35,216 bases of DNA from Myxococcaceae bacterium (GTDB lineage: Bacteria; Myxococcota; Myxococcia; Myxococcales; Myxococcaceae): NCBI GenBank assembly GCA_019694595.1, contig JAIBBQ010000051.1, forward strand, positions 1-35,216, read 5' to 3'. The translations under genes were made by a program, and so were the position numbers. The notes beneath the pieces were generated by a model, which searched no databases, was not told the DNA's origin, and saw only the letters and a list, made by a program, of their open reading frames with translations. Of the stretch, positions 25,685 to 33,502 are shown in pieces (the first letter of the stretch is position 1; each line of letters opens with the position of its first letter).

Positions 25685-27373
25685 TCAGTACGTGCGGCAG
25701 CCGCAATTCCGGAAGGCGGAGTGCACGGCGCCGTGGTCGTGGCCTTCGTGGGCGAAGTCGTCGGCGTTGCAGCCCTGCGCGGTGGAGCCCGGTGCGCAGA
25801 GGCTCGCGGTGCCGGCCCACGCGCCGCCCGCGTACCAGTTGGCCCCGCACCGGCGCGAGGTGCGCGGCGAGCTGCCGACGCGGTTGCCGCGGAAGGCGTT
25901 GGTGGTGGCCGCCGACCAGTTGCCCGCGACGTCGAGGCCGGTGCCGCGCGCGACGTAGTACCCCATGCCCACGCAGGCCGAGCTGTCGCAGGTGGCGAGG
26001 AAGGTGTTGTCGCGGATGTCGTTGCCGATGGCGGCGAAGCTGCCCTGGTCGCGTCGCTTCACCATCAGGTACGCGAGCGACTGCCGGCGGCCGTCGGGCA
26101 AGTCGGAGTACGGGGCGGCGCCGGAGGCCGAGAAGCGGTCGTCGTTCGGGAAGTGCACGCCCACCGTGTTCCAGTCGCGGCCCTGGTTCTCCACCCGGTT
26201 GCGCGCGTAGGTGGAGTAGCGCGGCACGCCGGTGCGCATGGTGGCGGCCGAGTTGCACTTGGCGCCCACCTCGCCGACCGGCGCGGGGAAGCGGCGAGTA
26301 CCGGGGTTGTAGAGGTGGTTGTCGAGCACCTTCATGTGCCAGCAGTCGTCGAAGTCGATGACGTCGCGGCAGGTGTCGTGAATCTCGTTGTCCGCGAGCA
26401 CCGCCCCGTTGTGGTTGCGCGCGCAGTAGATGGCGCCGCCTTCCAGCCCGTCGCCCACGCACCACCCGTTGTCGTGGATGTGGTTGCGCCGGACGATGCC
26501 GAAGCCGGCGAAGGTGATGGGGTTGGAGCGGTTGAGGAAGAGCTCGGAGTCTTCCACCACGTTGTTCGACGCGCTGGTGAGGCCCGCGCCGAAGACCACG
26601 CCCAGCACCAGGCCGTGCAGCTTGGCGTGGCGCACCACGTTGTCCTGGTCGCCCGGGTTGAAGGCGAGCCCCGAGTGGTGGTTCACCGGCCCCACCGTCG
26701 CCCCGCAGCGGGGGATGACGTGGCGCTCGAGGGGGTTGAAGAGCTCCACGTGCTCGAGGAGGTTGTGGCGGCCGTCGACGTTGACGACCGAGTTGGGCCG
26801 CACCTCGCTGGTGACGTTGTTCATGTTGAGCTTGAGGAAGCGCAGCGTGCCGCCCACGTCGAGCTCGCCGCGGCCACAGCCGTTGCTCGCGGTGCGGGAG
26901 CAGACGGTCACCAGCCGGTTGGAGGCGAAGCGCGGCGTGCCGATGGCGCGCACCTCGGCCCAGGCGGTGTCCGGCCCGGCGCCCTCCGTGGTGAGCAGCG
27001 CACCCGACGGCACGGTGATGGGCGCCTCGAGGCGGAAGACGGCGCCCGGGTGGAGTCGCGCGAAGTCGCAGCGATTGAGACAGCTCTGCAGCAGCCGCCG
27101 GTTCTCGGCCGCGGTGGCCTGCGGACGGAGGTCCACGCAGCTCGAGCTGCAGTCGGCCACCGGTGCGGTCTCGGCCACGTCGTTGAAGCCTTCGGCCTCG
27201 GCGGGCGCGGGCTGCACCGTCGAGCTGTCGGGGTCGAACGACGCCGCGCCCACTTCGGGAATGGTGAGTGCGTAGGGTTCCTCGCTGGTGAGCGCGGTCT
27301 CGTCGACGTCGACCACCCCGCCGCAGGCCGTGAGGGTGCACAGCGACGAGAGGAGCAGCGAGCGAGAGCGCAT
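25685..27373 (-). CDS. Right-handed parallel beta-helix lipoprotein
   Basis: A 562-residue lipoprotein. The signal peptide (MRSRSLLLSSLCTLTAC) ends in a lipobox. After about 75 acidic residues comes a long domain of short repeated strands with regular Asn, Gly and Ile/Val positions, such as VVEDSELFLNRSNPITFAGF, NHIHDNGWC, LADNEIHDTCRDVIDF and LDNHLYNPGTRR. This is typical of parallel beta-helix (PbH1/pectate-lyase-fold) proteins, which bind or cleave polysaccharides. Many cysteines are present, including a CSSSCVDL pair, perhaps disulfides in the exported protein. No confident catalytic triad is visible, so a lyase is possible but not shown. AAGGA lies upstream of the ATG. It is divergent from the Arg-rich gene. 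Confidence 0.87.
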   Translation of the reverse strand: MRSRSLLLSSLCTLTACGGVVDVDETALTSEEPYALTIPEVGAASFDPDSSTVQPAPAEAEGFNDVAETAPVADCSSSCVDLRPQATAAENRRLLQSCLNRCDFARLHPGAVFRLEAPITVPSGALLTTEGAGPDTAWAEVRAIGTPRFASNRLVTVCSRTASNGCGRGELDVGGTLRFLKLNMNNVTSEVRPNSVVNVDGRHNLLEHVELFNPLERHVIPRCGATVGPVNHHSGLAFNPGDQDNVVRHAKLHGLVLGVVFGAGLTSASNNVVEDSELFLNRSNPITFAGFGIVRRNHIHDNGWCVGDGLEGGAIYCARNHNGAVLADNEIHDTCRDVIDFDDCWHMKVLDNHLYNPGTRRFPAPVGEVGAKCNSAATMRTGVPRYSTYARNRVENQGRDWNTVGVHFPNDDRFSASGAAPYSDLPDGRRQSLAYLMVKRRDQGSFAAIGNDIRDNTFLATCDSSACVGMGYYVARGTGLDVAGNWSAATTNAFRGNRVGSSPRTSRRCGANWYAGGAWAGTASLCAPGSTAQGCNADDFAHEGHDHGAVHSAFRNCGCRTY

Positions 27374-27408
27374 GTTCGGTTTCCTTCGCGAGGGCGACGA
27401 CTGTCGAG

Positions 27409-27425
27409 TTCTCGGGAATCGAGAA
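27409..27425. promoter_or_regulatory. Operator-like inverted repeat TTCTCG-N5-CGAGAA
   Basis: Perfect 6-bp arms TTCTCG (27409-27414) and CGAGAA (27420-27425) are separated by GGAAT. The site lies 36 bases upstream of the beta-helix gene start, where a repressor or activator could act. The binding protein is unknown. Confidence 0.45.
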
Positions 27426-27448
27426 GCGCGCGTTTCGCCCGCAGCGCC

Positions 27449-27503
27449 CGAGGCTCGAAGTGCGCGGATCGCCGTCGACGGCGCGCGCGAAAGCGAAGCC
27501 TCG
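27449..27503. promoter_or_regulatory. Large inverted repeat enclosing a 14-bp palindrome
   Basis: CGAGGCTCG (27449-27457) pairs with CGAAGCCTCG (27494-27503) over nine base pairs with one bulged A. Between them CGCCGTCGACGGCG (27470-27483) is a perfect palindrome. The arrangement could be a cruciform, a tandem operator or the end structure of a divergent transcript. Confidence 0.45.
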
Positions 27504-27618
27504 AGTGGACACCTGTCATCCCGTATCGGACGCCGCGCGCCAGCGCCGCGCCGAATGAAAACCAATTTGGCGGTGCGCCCCTCCGGGGCCACGGTGCCGG
27601 CGCCGACCACGCTCCTCG

Positions 27619-27647
27619 CTGTCAGTGAGGCCGTGCGGGGCTAGAGT
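27619..27647 (+). promoter_or_regulatory. Probable promoter of the Arg-rich gene
   Basis: CTGTCA (27619-27624), a 17-base spacer and TAGAGT (27642-27647) give a plausible -35/-10 pair. The transcript would start near 27654, with the GAGGGGG ribosome site (27663-27669) in its short leader. Confidence 0.5.
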
Positions 27648-27676
27648 GCGGCCACTCGATGCGAGGGGGTCACACC

Positions 27677-28102
27677 ATGGATCGCCGCACGCTGAACCGG
27701 TCGCTGCTGCTCGGTCTCGCCGCCGCCCTCACCACCGAAGCGCTCGCGGGACCCAGGCGTCGGCGCATCCGTCGCCGGGTGCGTCGGCGGATCCGCCGCC
27801 GGATCCGCCGCCACGTGCTGTGGCGCACGGTCGCCGGCCGCAGGCTGCTGGTGGTGCCCGTCGCCGTCGCGGTGGGCTGGGAGCTGGCGGTCGACCAGCG
27901 CGTGGTGGTGGTGCGCGAGGTGCGCGCGGAGACGGTGGTGGTGGCGGACCTGAAGACCAGCGCGACCGAGGAGCTCCCCGCGGTGCGCGAGGACGACGCG
28001 GAGAACGCGAAGGAGCTGCCCGGCACCGTGCTCGCGGAAGGCGACACCACCACGCCGAGCCGCGAGACCGAGGAAGAGGTCGAAGAAGAGGTCGACGGGT
28101 AG
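27677..28102 (+). CDS. Exported Arg-rich small protein with an acidic tail
   Basis: A 141-residue protein with a signal-like N-terminus (MDRRTLNRSLLLGLAAALTTEALA). It carries an RR-x-L pattern, so Tat export is possible. Next comes an extreme basic stretch (RRRRIRRRVRRRIRRRIRRH, about 27-46), then a hydrophobic strand-like region LLVVPVAVAVGWELAV that may span or enter the membrane, a VVVREVRAETVVVADL segment, and a Glu/Asp-rich end (EEEVEEEVDG). ATG 27677 was chosen because GAGGGGG (27663-27669) is 7 bases upstream. An earlier in-frame ATG at 27659 lacks this. I do not recognise the family. The opposite charges at the two ends suggest self-assembly or binding to an anionic polymer such as DNA, LPS or polysaccharide. 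Confidence 0.75.
   Translation: MDRRTLNRSLLLGLAAALTTEALAGPRRRRIRRRVRRRIRRRIRRHVLWRTVAGRRLLVVPVAVAVGWELAVDQRVVVVREVRAETVVVADLKTSATEELPAVREDDAENAKELPGTVLAEGDTTTPSRETEEEVEEEVDG
27788..27811 (+). repeat. Tandem 12-bp repeat coding the Arg-rich stretch
   Basis: CGGATCCGCCGC occurs twice in perfect tandem (27788-27799 and 27800-27811), with degenerate copies upstream from about 27760. Each unit adds four residues of the RRIR type. In-frame slippage could change the number of arginine blocks. Confidence 0.7.
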
Positions 28103-28114
28103 CGCGCTCCGCTC

Positions 28115-29608
28115 GTGCGCCCGGCGAGCCTCGCGCTGCTGCTGTCGCTGTCGGGGCCGGCGCTCGCGCAGAGCCTGCGCGTCGAGCGCGCCCCGGTCTC
28201 GGTCGCGGCGCGCTTCACGCAAGGGCCCTTCCAGGCCACCCGGCTCCTCGCCAACGGCCAGGAGGACACCTCGGGACAGCCGCTCGGCCTCACGGTGACC
28301 GCCGGCGCAGGCCGCGCGGTGCTCAGCGCCAGCCCGACGGCCGGGGTCTCCAGCTGGGCCAACGTGCTGCAGCTCGACGTGCCCGCGGGCCAGAGCCGGT
28401 CGCCGCCCTTCTACCTGCGCGCACAGGCCACCGGCGCGCAGTCCTTCACCGTCGCCGCCCCGTCGTCGGCGGCCGCTCCGGCCACCGCCACCTTCACGGT
28501 GACCGACCCGGCGCTGGGCGACGACTTCGAGACCGGCTCGGTCACGCTGCAGTCGACCCCGCCCGGGCGGTGGACCTCCATCACCGCCGGCCAGGGAACG
28601 GTCGAAGCGCTCGCCGCCGCGGCGCACCGGGGCGCCTACGGGCTCCACTGCGTCGACCCCGCGGGCACCTCGAGCTCGAATTTTCCAGCCTCGGTGTCCC
28701 ACGTCGTCGACCCCTTCCCGGGCGACCTGTCCTTGCGCTGCTGGCTGAGGCTCATGAGCTTCAGCGAGAGCGAGCACGTGCGGCTCTTCAAGGTCGACCT
28801 CGACGCCTTCGCCGCCGGCGCCTTCGAGCTGGTGCTCAGTCCACAGCGCCGCCTCTACGTCACCGCGTGGGACGCGCAGAACTTCTACTTCGGCAGCCAG
28901 AGCGACGCCGGCACGCTGCCCGTCGGCTCGTGGCACCTGCTGGAGGTGACCCGCCGCGGCACCTCGAGCGCTGCGGCGACGACCGACGCCTTCCTCGACG
29001 GCGAGCTCGTCTCCAGCGTGCAGCCGCTCGACGTGCGCGGGCAGCGCTACGGCTCGGTCAACTTCGGCGCCTTCTTCGAGAACGACGTGACCGCGGCGAT
29101 GACCGTCGACGTCGACGACGCCCGGGTGAGCACCGCCCCCCAGGCCACCTTCCTCGAGGTGCAGGTGCCGCCGTCGAGCGCCACCAGCTGCGTTCCGTTC
29201 ACCGTGTCGCTGCGCGACGTCTTCGGCGCCCAGGTGCCCGCGCCCTACGCGCTGGACCTGGTCGCGCCCGTGGGCGTGCAGGGCCCGTTCGGCGACCCCG
29301 CGTGCACCGCTGCAGGCACCATCGCGCAGGGAACGGTGGTCGCGACCCGTTACGCCTCGACGGCGTCCTCGGAGCTGCTCGCCGGGTTCACCCACCCCGA
29401 CTTCATTCCCCGGCCGGTGCGCAGCGACGGCGGCACCTCGCCGGTCGACGCCGGGCCGGGCGACGGCGGCCTGGCCGATGGGGGGAGCCGGGACGCGCGC
29501 CCGCTCGCGGTCGGCTGCGGGTGCGGGGCCGGTGGAAGTGGCGTGGGCCCGGGCGTCCTGCTGTGGCTCGGGCTCGCCGCGGCGAGGCGGCGGGCGCGGC
29601 GGCGCTAG
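28115..29608 (+). CDS. Secreted beta-sandwich protein with MYXO-CTERM tail
   Basis: A 497-residue protein starting at GTG, 12 bases after the Arg-rich gene, so the two probably share a transcript. The signal peptide (MRPASLALLLSLSGPALA) precedes an Ig-like region to about 130. A concanavalin/LamG-like beta-sandwich follows (about 130-345): FETGSVTLQ, GAYGLHCVD, LSLRCWLRL, GSWHLLEVTRRG, VDVDDARVS. A second Ig-like domain comes next, then an Asp-Gly linker and the tail VGCGCGAGG, a helix, RRRARRR. Beta-sandwich domains of this kind bind or cleave glycans, but no catalytic residues are evident. It should be exported and held at the surface through the MYXO-CTERM route. Its stop lies inside a tandem repeat shared with the convergent gene. 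Confidence 0.85.
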   Translation: MRPASLALLLSLSGPALAQSLRVERAPVSVAARFTQGPFQATRLLANGQEDTSGQPLGLTVTAGAGRAVLSASPTAGVSSWANVLQLDVPAGQSRSPPFYLRAQATGAQSFTVAAPSSAAAPATATFTVTDPALGDDFETGSVTLQSTPPGRWTSITAGQGTVEALAAAAHRGAYGLHCVDPAGTSSSNFPASVSHVVDPFPGDLSLRCWLRLMSFSESEHVRLFKVDLDAFAAGAFELVLSPQRRLYVTAWDAQNFYFGSQSDAGTLPVGSWHLLEVTRRGTSSAAATTDAFLDGELVSSVQPLDVRGQRYGSVNFGAFFENDVTAAMTVDVDDARVSTAPQATFLEVQVPPSSATSCVPFTVSLRDVFGAQVPAPYALDLVAPVGVQGPFGDPACTAAGTIAQGTVVATRYASTASSELLAGFTHPDFIPRPVRSDGGTSPVDAGPGDGGLADGGSRDARPLAVGCGCGAGGSGVGPGVLLWLGLAAARRRARRR

Positions 29609-29644
29609 GCCCGCGCTAGGCCCGCGCTAGGCCCGCGCTAGGCC
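29605..29644. repeat. 11-bp tandem repeat across convergent stop codons
   Basis: CTAGGCCCGCG is repeated three times in perfect tandem (29605-29615, 29616-29626, 29627-29637), followed by a partial fourth copy, CTAGGCC. The first copy holds the TAG of the + gene, and the fourth holds the TAG of the - gene. Because CTAG reads as a stop on both strands, each copy offers stops in both directions. Confidence 0.85.
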
Positions 29645-31215
29645 GAGAGGATGGGCAGCTTCTCGCCCGCCACCGCCCACTCGTACGCGTTGCGCCAGTT
29701 GCTCTGACGGGGAATCACGTCGGGCGGCCGGTAGCCGTAGCCGCCGTGGTTCGACTCCGCGCCGTTCGCAGGCCCGCCCCACTGGGTCTTCGGCACGTCG
29801 AGCCACTGCAGCATCGAGCCCAGCATCTGGTGGAAGGTGAGCCCCACGTACGGCGTCGAGGCCGACACGCTGCCGTCGTAGTGCTGCGGCAGGTGGCGGG
29901 TCAGGTCGCGGTAGTCGACGTGGAGCCCCGTCTTGAGCGCCCCGCGCGCGCTGCCGAACGTCACCACCGGGATGTTCTCCTGGCAGTGGCCGTAGGTGCC
30001 GTGCTCCTGCGTGAAGTACACGAGCGTGCGGTCGAGCAGCGAGCTCCCGTCTGCGGCGGTCACCGAGTCCAGCGTCGAGGCCAGCGGCACGATGACGTCG
30101 CGGAACATGCGGGTGCGCGATTGGTCCATGTCCACCTGCGCCGCCGCCTCGTCGGTCTTGTGGGAGACGAGCTGGTGGAACGGGTCGTTGATGAGCGTGC
30201 CGAAGGTCGTGTCCCACCCCTGGAAGAGGTAGCTCACGACGCGGGTGAGCCCGCAGCTGAGCGCGGCCACCACGATGTCCTTGTAGGCGCCGTAGTAGTC
30301 GGAGTGGCTCTGCGGGTTGTTGCCCTGCACCTGGGGCGTGGCGCCCGGCCGGGCCGGCGCGGTGCACGCGGTGGGCGTCGCCAGGCCCAGGCGGCGCTGG
30401 ATCTCAGCCACCCGCGCCACGTGCTCGTCGAGCCGCGCCTTGTCGAGCTTCGACAGCCGCGGGTTGGTGCGCAGCCGCTTGTAGTCCTCGAGCACCAGGT
30501 CGACCACCGGCCCGCGCGCCGGCTTGGGCGCGGTGAAGCCGGCGAAGAGCAGGTCCCACAGCTGCTGCAGCGACATGCTGGGCGGAATCTCGCCCGCGTT
30601 GACCGCCTTGCCTTCACCGCCGCCGGGGTACCAGTAGCTCAGGTTGCCGAAGGTGCTGATGGTGACCGAGCGACGCACCACCGAGCCCAGGTTTCCGTAG
30701 AACGCGGCGGAGTTCGCGAGCACCTGGTCGATGGTCGCGCGCGGGTGCGCCGAGATGGCGCGCCCCGAGATGCCGGTGGGCGAGTCGCCGCCCGCCACGC
30801 CCGCGTCTCCCTGCGCGAAGTTGCCGAAGGTCGCCGCCGAGTGGTGGTTCACGTCGAAGGGCAGGTCGATGCCCTGCACCAGGTTCATCTTCCCCAGGAG
30901 CCTGGGGGTCAGCTCGGTCGAGCGGCCGCGGATGACCTCCGACACCACCGTCTCTCCGTTGGCCTGCGTGCTCGGCAGCGCCTGCGAGCGCACGGTGCGG
31001 CCGGCGTAGGTGCGGCTCGCCGCCGCGGCCCCCATCGCGGGGAAGAACTTGTCGGCCCAGCAGCCTCCGTAGGCGCCCATGAAGCCGATGAAGATCTTGT
31101 CCGACGCGGCGGCCTGGGCGCGCGCCTCGAGCGGAGTCAGCAGCGACGGCAGCGCGGGAATGGCGAGCGCGGCGTGACCGGCACTGCGCAGGAACCAGCG
31201 GCGGCTGAACTTCAC
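29638..31215 (-). CDS. DUF1552 protein with Tat signal
   Basis: A 525-residue exported protein beginning with a twin-arginine signal (SRRWFLRSAG, then a hydrophobic stretch ending LEARAQA). The body matches the DUF1552 family: FIGFMGAYGGCW near the start, LVQGIDLPFDVNHHSAATF in the first third, and the closing YFTQEHGTYGHCQENIPVV block. The fold is thought to resemble sulfatase/alkaline-phosphatase-like enzymes, but no reaction is established. The GTG start overlaps the stop of the DUF1592 gene by 4 bases (GTGA). This pair recurs in planctomycetes, verrucomicrobia and myxobacteria. Tat export suggests folding or cofactor loading in the cytoplasm. Start and family are well supported; function is not. 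Confidence 0.9.
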   Translation of the reverse strand: MKFSRRWFLRSAGHAALAIPALPSLLTPLEARAQAAASDKIFIGFMGAYGGCWADKFFPAMGAAAASRTYAGRTVRSQALPSTQANGETVVSEVIRGRSTELTPRLLGKMNLVQGIDLPFDVNHHSAATFGNFAQGDAGVAGGDSPTGISGRAISAHPRATIDQVLANSAAFYGNLGSVVRRSVTISTFGNLSYWYPGGGEGKAVNAGEIPPSMSLQQLWDLLFAGFTAPKPARGPVVDLVLEDYKRLRTNPRLSKLDKARLDEHVARVAEIQRRLGLATPTACTAPARPGATPQVQGNNPQSHSDYYGAYKDIVVAALSCGLTRVVSYLFQGWDTTFGTLINDPFHQLVSHKTDEAAAQVDMDQSRTRMFRDVIVPLASTLDSVTAADGSSLLDRTLVYFTQEHGTYGHCQENIPVVTFGSARGALKTGLHVDYRDLTRHLPQHYDGSVSASTPYVGLTFHQMLGSMLQWLDVPKTQWGGPANGAESNHGGYGYRPPDVIPRQSNWRNAYEWAVAGEKLPILSA

Positions 31216-33101
31216 GGGACCTCCAGGGCGATGCGGCGCTTGAACTCGGGAGCGGTGACGAACGCCTCCAGCACCTCGGGAATCGACGCGCCGCCGCGCG
31301 CCAGGGGCTCGACCCGCGACAGCAGGCACTGGTCGGAGGCGACCTCGCCCGTCCGCGCGAAGGTGAAGCGGAAGTACTGGGTCACCATGCACGACTCGAA
31401 CTTCTTGCTCTCGGCGATGCGCGCGGTGAGCTCGACCGCGTCGGCGGTGGGCCGGCCGTCGCTCGAGAGCACGTACGGCGTCGACCGGGTGTCCACGCTC
31501 TGCTCGGCGACCACCGCGCCGGTGGTGGGCGAGAACACCTTCTCGCTGGTGCGGGCGCGGCCGAGCGCGTCGAAGCCTTCGAAGGCGAAGCCCAGCGGGT
31601 TGATGGAGGTGCGGTGGCACGCCGCGCAGCCGCCGCTGTCGGTCATCGCGCTGGCCTTCGCGCGGTCGCCTTCGGTGCCGGTGAGCGGCGTGGCGGCGGC
31701 CTGGGCGGCGGCGTTGGGCGGCGCCTCGCCGAGCGCATCGCAGAGCATGCCCACCCGCATCCGGACCCCGCGGAGGATGGGGTGGCTCGACACGTTGCCG
31801 GTGGTGAGGAAAGCGAGGCGGGTGAAGAGCCCCGCGCGCCCACCGCCCGGCGGAGCCTGCGGCGTCGACACCCCGTCCCACGGCGAGACGCCGTAGAGGC
31901 CGGCGGTGGCCGCGTCGCGGGTGTAGACGGCCTTGTCCTGGAGCAGCGCGGCGAGCGACGCCCGGCCGGCGACCGCGGCGTCCACCGCGCCGAAGACGTC
32001 GTCGAGCACGCCGTCGACCGAGGTGGGCAGCGCCTGGGTGCCGACCAGCGCCTTGTAGTCGGCGTAGGTGAGCGAGTCGGTCAGCTTCGGGGTGCGCTGG
32101 AGCTGGAACCAGCCGGTGAAGAAGCCGTGCAGCGTCGCCTTGGCGCGCGCATCGCCGAGGAGCCGCGCCACCTGGGCCCGGTACCCGGTGTCGGTGAGGA
32201 GCTCGCCGCTGCCCGCAGCCGCCCACAGCGCGTCGTCGGGCAGCTCGTCCCACAGCGCGAGCGAGAGCCGCGCCGCGAGCTCGTACGCGGTGAGCGAGGC
32301 GGTGGCGGGCGCGGTGCCGGCGCCTTCCACCACGAAGAAGGTCTCGGGCGACGCGAAGAGGACCGCGAGCACGTCGGCGAGCGACTCTGGCGAGATGGGC
32401 GTGCCGCGCAGCGCGCGCCGGTAGAAGGTGACGTCGTCGGCGGTGAAGGGGCGGTGGAGCAGCCGGCTGCCCTGGGTCTTCAGGAAGGTGTCGAGGCAGG
32501 CGGAGTCGTTGCTGGTGTCGGCGTCGGCGAGGCAGGCGCCGAACACCTTGCCGCGCCGGGCCGCGCTGGCGGTGAGCGCCTGGCCCAGCTTCACCGCGAG
32601 CGCGTACTGCGCGTCGGCCTGGTCCTGGCTCAGGACCTGATCCGCGCGCTCGAAGCCGTCGCGGCCCTTGTTGGCGGCGGACACGAAGCGGTCGGCCGGG
32701 AGCGCGCCGAGCTGCGTCGACGACTCGGCGAGCACCGCCGACGACTCCGAGCCCGCGAGCCGCGCGATGGCGGTGGTGATGCTGGAGACGAGCTGGCGGT
32801 GGCTCAGCCGGCGCAGCGGCACGTCGACGAGCGGCGAAGCGTTGGCGTCACACGCGTAGCGCAGGGGCGCGACGCCGTTCACCGGCTCCGGCGTGTTGGG
32901 CGTGGTGGGCGTGGTGGGCGACCCCGGCGTGCCGGGCGTGCCAGGAACCCCGGGGACGACCGGGTGGCTCGGCTGCTCCGGTCCCACGGGCGACAGCGGC
33001 TCGGGGGTCTCGATGTCCGCCGTGCACCCGAGCCACAGGGCCGCGACGCACCCCGCGACGATTCGAGCCCCGCCCAAAGTCGCCAGCTGCTGCTGCGCCA
33101 C
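31212..33101 (-). CDS. DUF1592/DUF1588/DUF1585 lipoprotein with a haem-c motif
   Basis: A 629-residue lipoprotein (signal ending LWLGC). A Gly-Thr-Pro linker (GTPGTPGSPTTPTTPNTP) is followed in order by DUF1587-like LRRLSHRQLVSSI, DUF1595-like RLLHRPFTADDVTFYRRAL, DUF1592 (ELAARLSLALWDELPDDALW), DUF1588 and DUF1585 (EFKRR at the end). The DUF1588 part contains CAACH (492-496), a CXXCH haem-c attachment motif, then NPLGFAFEGFDALGR, so the protein is probably a surface cytochrome. Its GTG start has a strong AAGGAGG (33114-33108) 6 bases upstream. The DUF1552 gene is translationally coupled downstream. The two are believed to act together in an extracytoplasmic redox or hydrolytic process that is still undefined. 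Confidence 0.92.
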   Translation of the reverse strand: MAQQQLATLGGARIVAGCVAALWLGCTADIETPEPLSPVGPEQPSHPVVPGVPGTPGTPGSPTTPTTPNTPEPVNGVAPLRYACDANASPLVDVPLRRLSHRQLVSSITTAIARLAGSESSAVLAESSTQLGALPADRFVSAANKGRDGFERADQVLSQDQADAQYALAVKLGQALTASAARRGKVFGACLADADTSNDSACLDTFLKTQGSRLLHRPFTADDVTFYRRALRGTPISPESLADVLAVLFASPETFFVVEGAGTAPATASLTAYELAARLSLALWDELPDDALWAAAGSGELLTDTGYRAQVARLLGDARAKATLHGFFTGWFQLQRTPKLTDSLTYADYKALVGTQALPTSVDGVLDDVFGAVDAAVAGRASLAALLQDKAVYTRDAATAGLYGVSPWDGVSTPQAPPGGGRAGLFTRLAFLTTGNVSSHPILRGVRMRVGMLCDALGEAPPNAAAQAAATPLTGTEGDRAKASAMTDSGGCAACHRTSINPLGFAFEGFDALGRARTSEKVFSPTTGAVVAEQSVDTRSTPYVLSSDGRPTADAVELTARIAESKKFESCMVTQYFRFTFARTGEVASDQCLLSRVEPLARGGASIPEVLEAFVTAPEFKRRIALEVP

Positions 33102-33224
33102 GGTGAACCTCCTTCGGCGGTGCTCTCAGGAGTGAGTGGTATGAGACACAGCAGCAGGCTCACCCTGGAATCCGTCGCCGGGACCGTTCTGGTTCTTCCG
33201 TGATTTCAGCCACCTGCGACCGGC

Positions 33225-33431
33225 TCACCAGTTGAGCGTCAAGGTGGTGAACAACACCAGCAAGGGCGAGGTGCGCAGGCCTTCGCCCCGGGACTTGCCC
33301 CCGTACTGGAGCGCGAGGACCCGCCGGTTCAGCCAGTCCGGCAGCTTGGGGACGATGATCTTCTCGGTCGGCATCTCCGGAAGCGGAACTGGCTTCACCT
33401 GCACCGACGACTTTCCTGAGCGCTGACGCAT
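33225..33431 (-). CDS. Small basic protein of unknown function
   Basis: A 68-residue frame with nearly all third positions G or C. It begins at ATG 33431 with GGGGGA about five bases upstream. The sequence is basic and Pro-rich at the N-terminus, with a Trp- and Leu-containing middle (KLPDWLNRRVLALQYGGKSR) and a short hydrophobic end (LLVLFTTLTLNW). There is no recognised motif. It lies alone between the xylanase and the DUF1592 gene on the same strand. Codon pattern and ribosome site favour a real gene, but the length is short enough for chance in this GC-rich DNA. Confidence 0.5.
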   Translation of the reverse strand: MRQRSGKSSVQVKPVPLPEMPTEKIIVPKLPDWLNRRVLALQYGGKSRGEGLRTSPLLVLFTTLTLNW

Positions 33432-33480
33432 CACGTCCCCCGATCACCGCGAGTTCTGCAGTCAGGTCTCCCGGGGCGTG

Positions 33481-33499
33481 AAAAACGGCTCACCGGCCG
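33481..33499 (-). terminator. Possible intrinsic terminator of the xylanase gene
   Basis: On the - strand, just after the xylanase stop, CGGC (33499-33496), a 6-base loop and GCCG (33489-33486) are followed by TTTTT (33485-33481). The stem is short, but this is the only clear T-run near a gene end in the window. Confidence 0.45.
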
Positions 33500-33502
33500 C
33501 CC

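Larger units (their letters stand above)
27374..27676. other. Divergent intergenic region, 303 bp, with nested inverted repeats
   Basis: No gene was seen here. The region separates the beta-helix gene (-) from the Arg-rich gene (+) and must hold both promoters. It contains an inverted repeat at 27409-27425, a 14-bp perfect palindrome at 27470-27483 inside a larger stem, a short AT-rich island at 27554-27568 and a candidate promoter at 27619-27647. Confidence 0.7.

Noticed and set aside
25685-27373. Naming the beta-helix protein a pectate lyase
   Set aside because: The fold pattern is clear, but no family-specific catalytic Arg/Lys or calcium-site motif was recognised.
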